NCBI RefSeq assembly: GCF_001889545.1
Contig: NZ_CP018194.1
Span: forward strand, 904,501-968,500
DNA length: 64,000 nucleotides
Source: Granulibacter bethesdensis
GTDB lineage: Bacteria; Pseudomonadota; Alphaproteobacteria; Acetobacterales; Acetobacteraceae
Direction: 5' to 3'
Within the stretch, counting starts at the first letter, position 1. Each line of letters begins with the position of its first letter. Positions 1 through 8,319 of the stretch are shown here, in pieces. Under the pieces are notes generated by a model. The model searched no databases. It was given only the letters and a program-made list of their open reading frames with translations, and was not told the origin of the DNA. The translations under genes and the position numbers were made by a program.

Positions 1-1554
1 CGTGATGAAGTGGCCGATCTGTGGCTTCAGGATGGCCGGATTGTCGATGCTCCGGCCAATGGTCGGGCCGATGAGGTGGTGGATGTCAGCGGCTGCGTGG
101 TGATGGCGGGGGGTATCGATATCCACTCCCACATCGCCGGCACCAATGTGAATACGGCCAAGTTGCTCCTGCCCGAGCTGATCGGACAGGAAGGCGGCTT
201 CGATGGCACGCCAATCCCGCATGAGGTCGGGCGTCTGTATGTGCAGATGGGCTTCACCACCGTGGTGGAACCGGCCATTTCCCCGCATGTGGCGGTGCAG
301 GCCCATGCCGAGCTGTCACGCATTCCCTTCATTGATACCGCGACGCTGACGGTGCTGGGGAATGATGACTACTTCCTGCGGCTGGTGCGTGACGGGGAGA
401 GTGATGCGGCGCTGGCCGATTATGTTGCCCGCAACATCACGGCTGCCCGCGGGCTGGGTCTGAAGGTCATCAATCCGGGCGGTGCGGCGGCGTTCAAGGA
501 AAACCTGCGCAGCTTCTCGCTGGATGATGAAGTGCCGAGCTACGGCGTTTCCTCCCGCCAGATTTTCAAGGCAGCGCAACGGGCGCGGGACGTACTTGGT
601 ATTCCGCATCCGGTGCATCTGCACTGCAACAATCTCGGCATGGCCGGGAATGTGGAAACCGCGATCGCAACGATGGATGCGGCGGAGGGGCTGCCGGTCC
701 ATTTCGCGCATCTCCAGTTCTATTCCTATGGCACCGAAGGTCCGCGCAAATTCTCCTCGGCTGCGGCTCGGCTGGCGGAGGAAATGAACAGCCGCCCGAA
801 CGTCACCGCCGATGTCGGGCAGGTCATGTTCGGTCAGACAGTGACCATTTCTTCCGACGTGCTGCGTCAGTTCGATGGCCGTGTGGCCGCTTTCCCGCGT
901 AAATGGTCGATCCTGGACGGGGACGGCAATGGCGGCGGCGTGGTGCCTTATCGCTACAAGCGCACCAGCTTCGTCAATGCGCTGCAATGGGCGGCAGGGC
1001 TGGAGTTGTTCCTGCTGGTCAATGATCCGTGGCGTTTGTTCTTCACGACTGATCATCCGAACGGTGCACCGTTCACGGCTTACCCGGATCTCATGGCCCT
1101 GCTGATGAGCCGCGATCTGCGTGCGCAGTGGATGGAGACACTGCCGAAAGACGCGCTGGACGCCACCACGCTGCCCTCTCTGAACCGTGAATATGACTGG
1201 CGTGAGATCGCGATCATGACCCGCGCGGCTCCGGCGCGTTTGCTGGGCCTGTCTGATCGCGGTAACCTCTCCATCGGATCGAAGGCGGATGTCTCGGTGT
1301 ATCGTCCGCAGGAAGACAAGGCCGCCATGTTCCGTGAGGCAGCCTATGTTTTCCGTAACGGAGAACTGGTGGTGAGGGATGGCAGGACACAGCGCACGGT
1401 GTTTGGTACCTGCTTCACATTGCAGCCGGAATTCGACAGGGGTGTCGACCGGCGTCTGAAAGGGTACTACGAGCAGGTGTATGGCGTGCCGCATACGCTG
1501 TTCGATGTGCCGGGTCATCTCAAGAGCTTTGAAACAGTGGAATGCGCCCAATGA
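1..1554 (+). CDS. fhcA: Formyltransferase/hydrolase complex subunit A (5'-truncated)
   Basis: This subunit is related to formylmethanofuran dehydrogenase subunit A, an amidohydrolase. In methylotrophic bacteria it works with FhcB, FhcC and FhcD to release formate from the formyl group carried on tetrahydromethanopterin. The reading frame is open from base 1, so the true start lies upstream of the window; the first internal GTG is at 10. Visible amidohydrolase features are the HxH pair in GGIDIHSHIAG, a conserved lysine in AAAFKENL, histidines in HLHCNN and HFAHLQ, and an aspartate in TTDHPNG. The stop overlaps the next start (ATGA), so the gene is co-translated with fhcD. FhcB would be expected just upstream. 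The family assignment is firm. Confidence 0.93.
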   Translation, partial: RDEVADLWLQDGRIVDAPANGRADEVVDVSGCVVMAGGIDIHSHIAGTNVNTAKLLLPELIGQEGGFDGTPIPHEVGRLYVQMGFTTVVEPAISPHVAVQAHAELSRIPFIDTATLTVLGNDDYFLRLVRDGESDAALADYVARNITAARGLGLKVINPGGAAAFKENLRSFSLDDEVPSYGVSSRQIFKAAQRARDVLGIPHPVHLHCNNLGMAGNVETAIATMDAAEGLPVHFAHLQFYSYGTEGPRKFSSAAARLAEEMNSRPNVTADVGQVMFGQTVTISSDVLRQFDGRVAAFPRKWSILDGDGNGGGVVPYRYKRTSFVNALQWAAGLELFLLVNDPWRLFFTTDHPNGAPFTAYPDLMALLMSRDLRAQWMETLPKDALDATTLPSLNREYDWREIAIMTRAAPARLLGLSDRGNLSIGSKADVSVYRPQEDKAAMFREAAYVFRNGELVVRDGRTQRTVFGTCFTLQPEFDRGVDRRLKGYYEQVYGVPHTLFDVPGHLKSFETVECAQ

Positions 1555-2603
1555 GTAAAAGCCCGGGCAAAGGGAGCAAGGCGCTTACCAAAGCGCCCAA
1601 TGCTGGCCGTACTGCACGGCCAAAGCGTGTAGAACAGGCTGCAAAGGCAAAAACTCCGGTCGCATCAGCAAAGGCGGCGGCGGTCAAGGCAACGCGTGTT
1701 GCGCGCGTTGCAAAAGTGGTGGTGGACGATACCTTCGCAGAAGCGTTCGACATGCGCGCGACCGGCGTGATCGTGACCGGTCCCAACCGCAAATGGGCAC
1801 GTCAGGCGGCGGAGACGATGACCGGCTTCGCAACCTCGGTGATCGCCTGCGGTATCGAGGCAGGGATCGACCGCGAACTCCGCCCGGATGAGACGCCGGA
1901 TGGACGCCCCGGCGTGCGGGTGCTGATGTTCGGCATGGGCTGGAACGAAATGCAGAAGCAACTGCAAAATCGTGTCGGCCAGTGCGTTCTGACCTGTCCC
2001 GGCGCGGCCTGCTATGATGTCGGCATTCCGGGGCCGGAGAAGATGAAGATCGGCAGCCTGCTGCGCTATTTCGGCGATGGCTGGCAGATCGCGAAGAAGC
2101 TGGATGGACGGCGCTTCTGGCGTATTCCGGTGATGGATGGCGAATTCGTGTGCGAAGGCACGACCGGATATACGAAAAGCGCAGTGGGCGGCGGCAACCT
2201 GATCCTGCTTGGTCGCTCCCCTGCCGCGACGCTGCTGGCGGCGGAAACCGCCGTTGAGGCCATGAAGGCGGTGCCGGATGTGATCATGCCTTTCCCTGGC
2301 GGGATCGTCCGTTCCGGCTCCAAGGTCGGATCGAAATACAAGATGCTTCCGGCTTCCACCAATCATCGTTTCTGCCCGACCCTGCATGGCCAGGTGGAGA
2401 CCGATCTGGATGACGATACCCGCAGCGTGCTGGAAATCGTGATCGATGGTCTGACGGCGGAGGCGGTGGCGGATGCCATGCGGGCCGGTATGGAAGCGAT
2501 CATGAAGCTGGGGCCTGATAAAGGGGCCTCACGTATTTCCGCCGGTAATTACGGCGGCAAGCTGGGCAGGCATCATTTCAAGCTGCGGGAGTTGCTGCGG
2601 TGA
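1551..2603 (+). CDS. fhcD: Formylmethanofuran:tetrahydromethanopterin formyltransferase (Fhc subunit D)
   Basis: The protein transfers the formyl group between tetrahydromethanopterin and the furan cofactor in the C1 oxidation pathway. The conserved Ftr body begins near residue 59 (VDDTFAEAF) and runs through MTGFATSVIACG, QCVLTCPGAACYD and SAVGGGNLIL to the C-terminus. I chose the ATG at 1551 because it forms an ATGA overlap with the fhcA stop; an in-frame ATG at 1542 is the alternative. With either start the protein has an Ala/Lys/Arg-rich, low-complexity extension of about 55 residues before the Ftr fold. I do not recall such an extension in the Methylorubrum homologue, which starts close to the VDDTF motif. 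GTG codons around 1719 would give a conventional length but have no clear ribosome site. Confidence 0.92.
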   Translation: MSKSPGKGSKALTKAPNAGRTARPKRVEQAAKAKTPVASAKAAAVKATRVARVAKVVVDDTFAEAFDMRATGVIVTGPNRKWARQAAETMTGFATSVIACGIEAGIDRELRPDETPDGRPGVRVLMFGMGWNEMQKQLQNRVGQCVLTCPGAACYDVGIPGPEKMKIGSLLRYFGDGWQIAKKLDGRRFWRIPVMDGEFVCEGTTGYTKSAVGGGNLILLGRSPAATLLAAETAVEAMKAVPDVIMPFPGGIVRSGSKVGSKYKMLPASTNHRFCPTLHGQVETDLDDDTRSVLEIVIDGLTAEAVADAMRAGMEAIMKLGPDKGASRISAGNYGGKLGRHHFKLRELLR

Positions 2604-3406
2604 CCATTCGTCTCACTCTGAAGGCGGACCCGGAGCAGCGCCTCGATCTGTCCGCCCTGACGCCGGAAAAGCTGGATGGCCTCAACAAGGCCGCCATCGA
2701 AAAACTGGCCATCAACACCACCCGTGATGTGGTGACTGTCGGTGACGCATTTAAACTGCGTGGAACCGGTAGTGAGCAGATCGTGATCGAGGGTGGTTCC
2801 GACCGGCTGGATTACGTCGGCGCAGGCATGGCCAGCGGGTCCGTGCTGCTGGATGGTGATGCAGGGGCCTATGCCGGTCGCGGCATGAAGGGCGGGGTGT
2901 TGCAGATTCTCGGCAGCGCCGGTTCTTATGCTGCCTCCGGGCTGAAAAATGGTCTGATCGAGATTTCCGGCGATGTGGCGGAACGCCTCGGCGCTCCGGC
3001 GGCGGGCGAACAGTATGGCATGGCAGGCGGCATGGTTGTCGTCCGGGGTGATGCCGGGCCGCGTGCCGGGGATCGGCTGCGGCGCGGTGTGATCGTGATC
3101 GAGGGCGATGCCGGGGAAGCCGTTGGCAGCCGCATGGCCGCTGGCACGATTGTTGTCTGTGGCGAGGCTTATGGTCTGCCCGGCTATCTGATGCGTCGTG
3201 GCACGCTGGTGCTGGGGACGACGGCAGACGTTCTGCCAACCTTCATCCCGGTGCATGCGCCGGATCTGGTATTCACCCGTCTGCTGGGGCGCACGCTTGA
3301 TCCCGTCAGCCGGAAAGCGGCTCGTCTGACCAGTCGTGCGGCATCCCGCTATGCCGGCGATGGTGCCGTGATCGGCCGGGGTGAGCTGTTCCTGCTCGAA
3401 GCGTGA
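2600..3406 (+). CDS. fhcC: Formyltransferase/hydrolase complex subunit C
   Basis: This is the structural subunit of the Fhc complex, homologous to formylmethanofuran dehydrogenase subunit C and to the C-terminal domain of glutamate synthase. The middle of the protein (about residues 75-215) is a run of glycine-spaced repeats, such as GAGMASGSVLLDGDAG and GRGMKGGVLQILG, which fold as a right-handed beta-helix in this family. The GTG start overlaps the fhcD stop (GTGA). Gene order A-D-C matches the fhc operon of methylotrophs. No catalytic residues are expected in this subunit. Confidence 0.93.
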   Translation: MTIRLTLKADPEQRLDLSALTPEKLDGLNKAAIEKLAINTTRDVVTVGDAFKLRGTGSEQIVIEGGSDRLDYVGAGMASGSVLLDGDAGAYAGRGMKGGVLQILGSAGSYAASGLKNGLIEISGDVAERLGAPAAGEQYGMAGGMVVVRGDAGPRAGDRLRRGVIVIEGDAGEAVGSRMAAGTIVVCGEAYGLPGYLMRRGTLVLGTTADVLPTFIPVHAPDLVFTRLLGRTLDPVSRKAARLTSRAASRYAGDGAVIGRGELFLLEA

Positions 3407-4779
3407 CAGAAACATCTTTATCCCGCGACGCGTCTGACCGGCGTCAGGCTCTGCTGACAGCGGAACAGGCATTGCGGGATGAAGGGGTTGTTGCGTTGCT
3501 GGTGCAGGCGCCTGATATCAATGGCAGCCTGCGTACCAAGATCACGCCGCTCCGCTTCTCGACCGAGGGGGAGGCATTCAACGCGATGTTGTATGCCTCC
3601 AGCCCGGCGGACGGCGCCCCTGTCCATGAGCCGCTTTATGACGGGGTTGTGGGGCGGCGGGAGGATGGCTTCGCCAATATTCTGGCGCTTCCTGATCCTG
3701 ATACGGTGCGATGGCACCGGTGGGATCAGGATTTCGCCTCGGTTTTTCTGAATACCTATCTGCCTGATGGCTCTCCATGTCCGGTCGATCCACGTTACCT
3801 GCTGCGCTCCCAGCAACGGAGAGCAGAGGAAATGGGGTTCGAGGCGCGGTTTGGGCTGGAATATGAATGTACGCTTTTCCATGCGGATGATGCGCTGGTT
3901 CAGGCAGGCCGGTTTGATGCCCTGACTCCGTACGGCGGTGGGGCTGTCAATTATGATCTGCACCGGGACAGGCTTTTTCCTGGTCTTGCTGCGGCCTTGA
4001 TGGCGCGGCTCGATGTATTGGGCATCCGTGTGGCCAGCATCGTCAGTGAATACGGGCAGGGCATTTACGAGATCGCGCTTGGTGCTGAAACACCATTGCT
4101 GGCGGCGGATAATGCCATGCGGATGAAATCGCTGCTGCGCCAGCTCTGTGCGGAGAACGGATTGCTGGTGACGTTCATGGCGCGCTCCCGTCCGCCGGGC
4201 TCTGAAAGCGGATGCGGTTTGCATCATCATCAAAGCCTGTGGCAGGACGGACAGAATGTGTTCGCGGATGGAGGTGATCTGTCCGCACTGGGCCGCTCCT
4301 ATCTGGCGGGATTACTGGCGGGCATGCGGGATGCGCATCTGCTGTTCCGCCCGACGATCAATGCCTATCGACGCATGGATCGGGAGGCATGGTCACCTGA
4401 TCGGGCCGATTGGGGCATCGAAAGCCGCATGAGCGCTGTGCGTGTCATCCCCGGCGCCACTTCCGGGATGATGAGGCTGGAACACCGTGTGCCGGGTGCT
4501 GACGTCAATCCTTATCTGACGATCGCCGCCATGTTGGCTGCCGGGCTGGATGGCATTCAGACCGCGGCCGTGTTGTCTGATGATGTGGGTGGGCTGCCGG
4601 CTACGATCAGGGAATCTTTGACTGCATGGGAAGAATCAGAGCGCGTAACACGCTGGTTTGGAACTGAATTCCGCACACATATCGCGGCAAGAGGGCATGC
4701 GGAAGTCAAAGCCTTCGAACAGTGGCTGATGGCACATGTGACCGGGTTTGAATACCAGCGTTATTTCCACAGCGTCTAA
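3403..4779 (+). CDS. Glutamine-synthetase-family ligase, last gene of the fhc operon
   Basis: The protein has the whole GS fold: an N-terminal domain with DINGSLRTK (residues 38-46), the metal-binding EYE at 153-155, GQGIYEIALG near 218-227, the HHHQS motif at 274-278, RPTINAYRRM, and the C-terminal EHRVPGADVNPYL. At 458 residues it is the size of GS-like gamma-glutamyl ligases such as gamma-glutamylmethylamide or glutamylpolyamine synthetases. It lacks the usual context of true nitrogen-assimilating GlnA (no glnB). The GTG start overlaps the fhcC stop, so it is translated with the Fhc complex. The furan cofactor of Methylorubrum Fhc carries a long glutamate chain, so a role in making or trimming it is attractive but is inference. 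A methylamine-related function is the main alternative. Confidence 0.8.
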   Translation: MTETSLSRDASDRRQALLTAEQALRDEGVVALLVQAPDINGSLRTKITPLRFSTEGEAFNAMLYASSPADGAPVHEPLYDGVVGRREDGFANILALPDPDTVRWHRWDQDFASVFLNTYLPDGSPCPVDPRYLLRSQQRRAEEMGFEARFGLEYECTLFHADDALVQAGRFDALTPYGGGAVNYDLHRDRLFPGLAAALMARLDVLGIRVASIVSEYGQGIYEIALGAETPLLAADNAMRMKSLLRQLCAENGLLVTFMARSRPPGSESGCGLHHHQSLWQDGQNVFADGGDLSALGRSYLAGLLAGMRDAHLLFRPTINAYRRMDREAWSPDRADWGIESRMSAVRVIPGATSGMMRLEHRVPGADVNPYLTIAAMLAAGLDGIQTAAVLSDDVGGLPATIRESLTAWEESERVTRWFGTEFRTHIAARGHAEVKAFEQWLMAHVTGFEYQRYFHSV

Positions 4780-4783
4780 GCGA

Positions 4784-4818
4784 AAAAGCGGACGGCCATG
4801 AGTTGGTCGTCCGCTTTT
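4784..4818. terminator. Bidirectional hairpin terminator between the fhc operon and metE
   Basis: Arms 4784-4797 (AAAAGCGGACGGCC) and 4805-4818 (GGTCGTCCGCTTTT) form a 14-bp stem with one G-T wobble and a 7-nt loop. The A-tract on one side and T-tract on the other let it act on both converging transcripts. Confidence 0.85.
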
Positions 4819-4821
4819 ATC

Positions 4822-7125
4822 TTATTCTGCCGGCTGCGTAAGAGTATTACGGAGCATCTGTGCGGCAGAAACCATATTGATCAGTGCCGGCCTGACCTCT
4901 TTCCAATGGCGGGTTTTCAGTCCGCAATCCGGATTAACCCATATCTGTTCCGGCGAGAGATGATGGAGCGCCTTTTGCAGAAGGTCTGTCATTTCAGTGA
5001 CACTCGGGACACGGGGTGAGTGGATATCATAGACACCCGGCCCGATTTCGTTTGGATAGCGAAAATCCGTGAATACATCGAGCAGTTCCATTTTGGAGCG
5101 GGATGTTTCAATAGAGATCACATCGGCATCCATCGCGGCAATGGCATCGATGATATCATTGAATTCAGAGTAGCACATATGGGTATGGATCTGCGTCGTG
5201 TTGCGGACACTGCCAGATGACAGGCGGAAGCAGGAAACAGCCCACTCCAGATAATGCTGCCAGTCGGAATTTTTGAGCGGCAATCCTTCCCGAAAAGCAG
5301 GCTCATCAATCTGGATGATGTTGATTCCTGCTGCTTCCAGATCAGACACCTCATCCCGAAGCGCCAGGGCAATCTGCTGGCAGACCTCCTTACGCGGAAT
5401 GTCGTCACGCACGAACGACCATTGCAGCATTGTCACCGGTCCGGTCAGCATGCCTTTGACGGGCCGCTCTGTCAGGGACTGCGCGTAGCAGGCCCAGTCA
5501 ACCGTCATGGCATGGGGACGGGAGACATCACCGAAGATGATCGGCGGCCGCACATAGCGTGATCCATAGCTCTGCACCCAGCCATGTGTGGTAAAGGCAT
5601 AGCCGTTCAGTTGTTCACCGAAATACTGCACCATGTCATTGCGTTCGAATTCTCCATGCACCAGCACGTCAATGCCGGTTTCTTCCTGCCACCGTATCGC
5701 CTGTTCAGTTTCCTGACGCAGGAAAGCGGTGTATTCCTCTGTGCTGATACGCTTTTTCGCATGATCAGCTCGTGCCTTGCGCACAGTATCCGTTTGTGGA
5801 AAGGAGCCGATCGTTGTTGTCGGAAACAGGTTGAGTTTCAACGCTTCGCGCTGTTCCTGTGCCCGTATGGAGAACGGAGCCTGCCGTTTCGCCATCTCAG
5901 GTGAAAGGGATGCAATTCGGCTCCGAACGGATTGATCGTGAACCTTGCTGGATGATCTGCGATGTGATGCTGCCTCTGATGATGCTGCCAGGGCGTGGGA
6001 AACGGCATCGCGCCCATTGGCAAGCGCCAGACCGAGCGTGGTCAGCTCCTCCATTTTCTGCACTGAGAAAGCGAGCCACTGTCTGATCTCCGGATCAAGA
6101 CCGGTTTCAGCCTGTAAATCAACCGGCACATGCAGCATCGAGCAGGATGGAGCGATCTGCACCCGATCCTGGCCGAGTTTTGCTATCACGGGTTCCAGCT
6201 GATCGAGCTTTGCCGTCAGATCAGTGCGCCAGACATTCCTTCCGTCGATGACGCCCAGCGAAAGCACCTGATGCCGCGGCATTGTGGCCAGAACATGATC
6301 AAGCTGTTCCGGTGCGCGCACCAGGTCGAGATGCAGACCCGCGACAGGCAGCATGCGAACCGTATCCAGCGCATCAACAATGCTGCCGAAATAGGTGGTG
6401 AGCATGATGTTGAGCGAGGGCAGCGCCTGATGCAGCGTATAATACGCATGACGCAGCGCGGCTTTGGCCACGGTGTCCAGATCGAGTACGAGGCATGGTT
6501 CATCTATCTGAACCCATTCCGCACCGGCATCGTGAAGCTGTGACAAAATCTCGATATAGACGGGAAGCAGTCTGTCGATCAGCGAGATCGGATCGAAATT
6601 GCCATCCCTGCTTTTGCTGAGTGTCAGAAACGTAACCGGTCCCAACAGCACGGGGCGTGTTTCGAGACCGAGTGCTTTTGCCTCCAGATATTCATCAAGT
6701 GGTTTGGAGGAACTCAGGGAAAATTGCTGATCATGATGCAGTTCCGGCACCATGAAATGATAGTTGGTGTCGAACCATTTGGTCATTTCCAGCGCGGGGA
6801 CAGAAGCATTTCCACGCGCCATGGCAAAGTAAGTGTCGAGCGAGACCTTGCCGCCGGTCCATCCATAATGCTCTGGGATGGCTCCGACCATCACGGTGGT
6901 ATCGAGCACATGATCATAAAGCGAAAAATCGTTCGACGGTATAACGGTTACGCCCAGACCGTATTGTCGGGCCCAGTTTGCCGCCCGTAAAGCAGCGGCG
7001 GTTTTTTGAAGCGCATCGGCATCGGATACGCCTGACCAGTAGGATTCCAGCGCAGATTTCAGTTCACGACGCGGACCGATCCGCGGCACGCCGAGCGTAC
7101 TGACTGGCAGAGAAGAAAAAGACAT
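4822..7125 (-). CDS. metE: Cobalamin-independent methionine synthase
   Basis: The enzyme transfers the methyl group of 5-methyltetrahydropteroyl-triglutamate to homocysteine to make methionine, with zinc and without B12. The 767-residue protein has the usual two-barrel length. The C-terminal zinc ligands are visible as the His and Cys of IHTHMC, the Glu of ISIETSRS and the Cys of NPDCGLKTR. An in-frame extension runs up to 7296, but it would be translated through the riboswitch and has no family similarity. The ATG at 7125 (MSFSSLPVSTLG) has a GGAG 8 nt upstream and the standard N-terminus. Regulation by B12 is expected from the riboswitch directly upstream. The gene converges on the fhc operon. 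Confidence 0.96.
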   Translation of the reverse strand: MSFSSLPVSTLGVPRIGPRRELKSALESYWSGVSDADALQKTAAALRAANWARQYGLGVTVIPSNDFSLYDHVLDTTVMVGAIPEHYGWTGGKVSLDTYFAMARGNASVPALEMTKWFDTNYHFMVPELHHDQQFSLSSSKPLDEYLEAKALGLETRPVLLGPVTFLTLSKSRDGNFDPISLIDRLLPVYIEILSQLHDAGAEWVQIDEPCLVLDLDTVAKAALRHAYYTLHQALPSLNIMLTTYFGSIVDALDTVRMLPVAGLHLDLVRAPEQLDHVLATMPRHQVLSLGVIDGRNVWRTDLTAKLDQLEPVIAKLGQDRVQIAPSCSMLHVPVDLQAETGLDPEIRQWLAFSVQKMEELTTLGLALANGRDAVSHALAASSEAASHRRSSSKVHDQSVRSRIASLSPEMAKRQAPFSIRAQEQREALKLNLFPTTTIGSFPQTDTVRKARADHAKKRISTEEYTAFLRQETEQAIRWQEETGIDVLVHGEFERNDMVQYFGEQLNGYAFTTHGWVQSYGSRYVRPPIIFGDVSRPHAMTVDWACYAQSLTERPVKGMLTGPVTMLQWSFVRDDIPRKEVCQQIALALRDEVSDLEAAGINIIQIDEPAFREGLPLKNSDWQHYLEWAVSCFRLSSGSVRNTTQIHTHMCYSEFNDIIDAIAAMDADVISIETSRSKMELLDVFTDFRYPNEIGPGVYDIHSPRVPSVTEMTDLLQKALHHLSPEQIWVNPDCGLKTRHWKEVRPALINMVSAAQMLRNTLTQPAE

Positions 7126-7181
7126 CGGCTTACTCCAGAGAATGGAAGCAAAGGCCGAGCGGACGCATGCAGGAACACCCG

Positions 7182-7211
7182 CCACCGCAATGCAGAACCA
7201 CCGCAATGCAG
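7182..7211. repeat. 14-bp direct repeat in the metE leader
   Basis: CCACCGCAATGCAG occurs at 7182-7195 and again at 7198-7211, between the riboswitch and the metE start. It may contribute to the expression platform or be a simple duplication. Confidence 0.7.
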
Positions 7212-7264
7212 GAAACGGGCGTGCAGGCGCACCACCGGGACACCCCGCCCAGGGACGACTATGG

Positions 7265-7456
7265 TGTCGTGGCAGGTCTCCTGGCTCACGGGTCATCGCC
7301 TGCGATCCTGTCTTCCCGAGGGGAAAGCCTCAGTGACGTGGGTGGATGCAGGCTCGCCGCTTACAGTTGCGGGGGCAGCTCCGGCCTTGCTGATGCGCAC
7401 CGGATTCCCTCTTGGCTCCGGCGTTCGTCTTTGACGGACCCGCAGAACCACGACCA
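7265..7456 (-). promoter_or_regulatory. Cobalamin riboswitch upstream of metE
   Basis: Read on the minus strand, the element has the standard conserved blocks in order: GGGAATCCGGTG, then GCTGCCCCCGCAACTGTAAG, then the GGGAAG stretch, then the B12 box AGCCAGGAGACCTGCC at 7286-7271. A closing P1 helix pairs 7455-7448 (GGTCGTGG) with 7272-7266 (CCACGAC). Adenosylcobalamin binding would be expected to switch off metE, saving this enzyme for B12-poor conditions. About 140 nt separate the aptamer from the metE start. I could not decide by eye whether control is by termination or by hiding the ribosome site. Confidence 0.95.
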
Positions 7457-7460
7457 GGCG

Positions 7461-7489
7461 TACATAGAAAAAAGAATCTCATCAGTCAA
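7461..7489 (-). promoter_or_regulatory. Likely metE promoter
   Basis: On the minus strand a TTGACT -35 (7489-7484) and a weak TATGTA -10 (7466-7461) are separated by 17 nt. Transcription would begin just before the riboswitch P1 helix. The -35 is strong and the -10 is poor, so this is plausible but not certain. Confidence 0.5.
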
Positions 7490-7548
7490 TGCGGATATAA
7501 ATATATCTTTATGTAAATTTTGGCGCGGACCGGATTGATGGCGTTATT

Positions 7549-7566
7549 GTTATGTTATAACATAAC
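7549..7566. promoter_or_regulatory. Candidate Zur (zinc uptake regulator) operator
   Basis: GTTATGTTATAACATAAC is a perfect 18-bp palindrome and closely resembles the proteobacterial Zur consensus, built on TGTTATANNATAACA. It lies 42 bp upstream of the DUF1826 start, overlapping its likely -10 region. It also lies upstream of the metE promoter on the other strand. The match is by eye against a remembered consensus. Confidence 0.7.
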
Positions 7567-7608
7567 TTTATTGCCGTCGGGATTCGTGGCTGGTGTGAGG
7601 GTTTGCCC

Positions 7609-8319
7609 ATGACAAGTTTGTGCCTTTCTTCCACGTCTCTCGCCTACCCGCGTTTCCTTTGTGATGAGCCAGTGCCGGACATCAGCCCGTTCTGTGAGAA
7701 AACAGCGCATCGCATCATAGCTGCCGGGTTAGAGAAGGGGGCGGCTGGTTTTTTCCCTCGCCAACTGGATAAGGTGGTGGCGCATGCGCTGGAATGCACA
7801 CCTGATGGCAGCCTGCCGGAGATGCGTGTGATCGGGCCTTCGTCAGGAATGGCAGCTGCGGTGGAGGAGGTTGGTCGGGAGGCTGCTTTTGGTCCGGCCT
7901 GGCTGCGTGTCTGGCTGGCGCAGGATATAATGGCGCTCGGGCGTCTGTTTCAGGCCATTACTGGCGCAAAGGAACTTCTGGTGCGGCTGGAAGCCATCCG
8001 CACCGATGCCTGCCGCCGCTTTCATGCAGATCATGTCCACCATCGCCTGACCTGTACGTATCGTGGTCCGGGCACACAGTGGATTCAGCCGGATATGGCC
8101 ACAGAATGGGAGCAGGGTAAGGCATGGCCTGCTTCTGCTATTCGTCAGGCACAGACTGGTACTGTGACCATCATGCGGGGCCGCCGGGCGGAAACGGCGC
8201 AGAAACCAGCCTTGCTGCATCGGTCTCCGCCTGTCGCGGGCAGCGGCATCACAAGGCTGTTTCTCGCCATTGATGATGCCACTGACCATGATAACGGTGA
8301 TGGTATTATTCCGGAATGA
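7609..8319 (+). CDS. DUF1826 domain protein, probably zinc-responsive
   Basis: The 236-residue protein carries the DUF1826 signature, with HHRLTCTYRGPGTQWI in its central part followed by MRGRRAE and a C-terminal HRSPP motif. No catalytic activity is established for the family. It is repeatedly reported near zinc homeostasis genes and COG0523 GTPases. I chose the ATG at 7609 because GTGAGGG lies 7 nt upstream; a TTG at 7603 is in frame. The Zur-like palindrome upstream supports zinc control. The 3' end overlaps the convergent lactate permease by 14 nt. No signal peptide is visible, so it is probably cytoplasmic. Confidence 0.8.
   Translation: MTSLCLSSTSLAYPRFLCDEPVPDISPFCEKTAHRIIAAGLEKGAAGFFPRQLDKVVAHALECTPDGSLPEMRVIGPSSGMAAAVEEVGREAAFGPAWLRVWLAQDIMALGRLFQAITGAKELLVRLEAIRTDACRRFHADHVHHRLTCTYRGPGTQWIQPDMATEWEQGKAWPASAIRQAQTGTVTIMRGRRAETAQKPALLHRSPPVAGSGITRLFLAIDDATDHDNGDGIIPE

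Noticed and set aside
316-1551. Long open frame antisense to fhcA (411 codons)
   Set aside because: It mirrors the codon bias of the real gene, has no ribosome site and no recognisable motif.
7126-7296. 57-residue N-terminal extension of MetE
   Set aside because: It would be encoded partly by the riboswitch, has no similarity to MetE, and a good ribosome site supports 7125.
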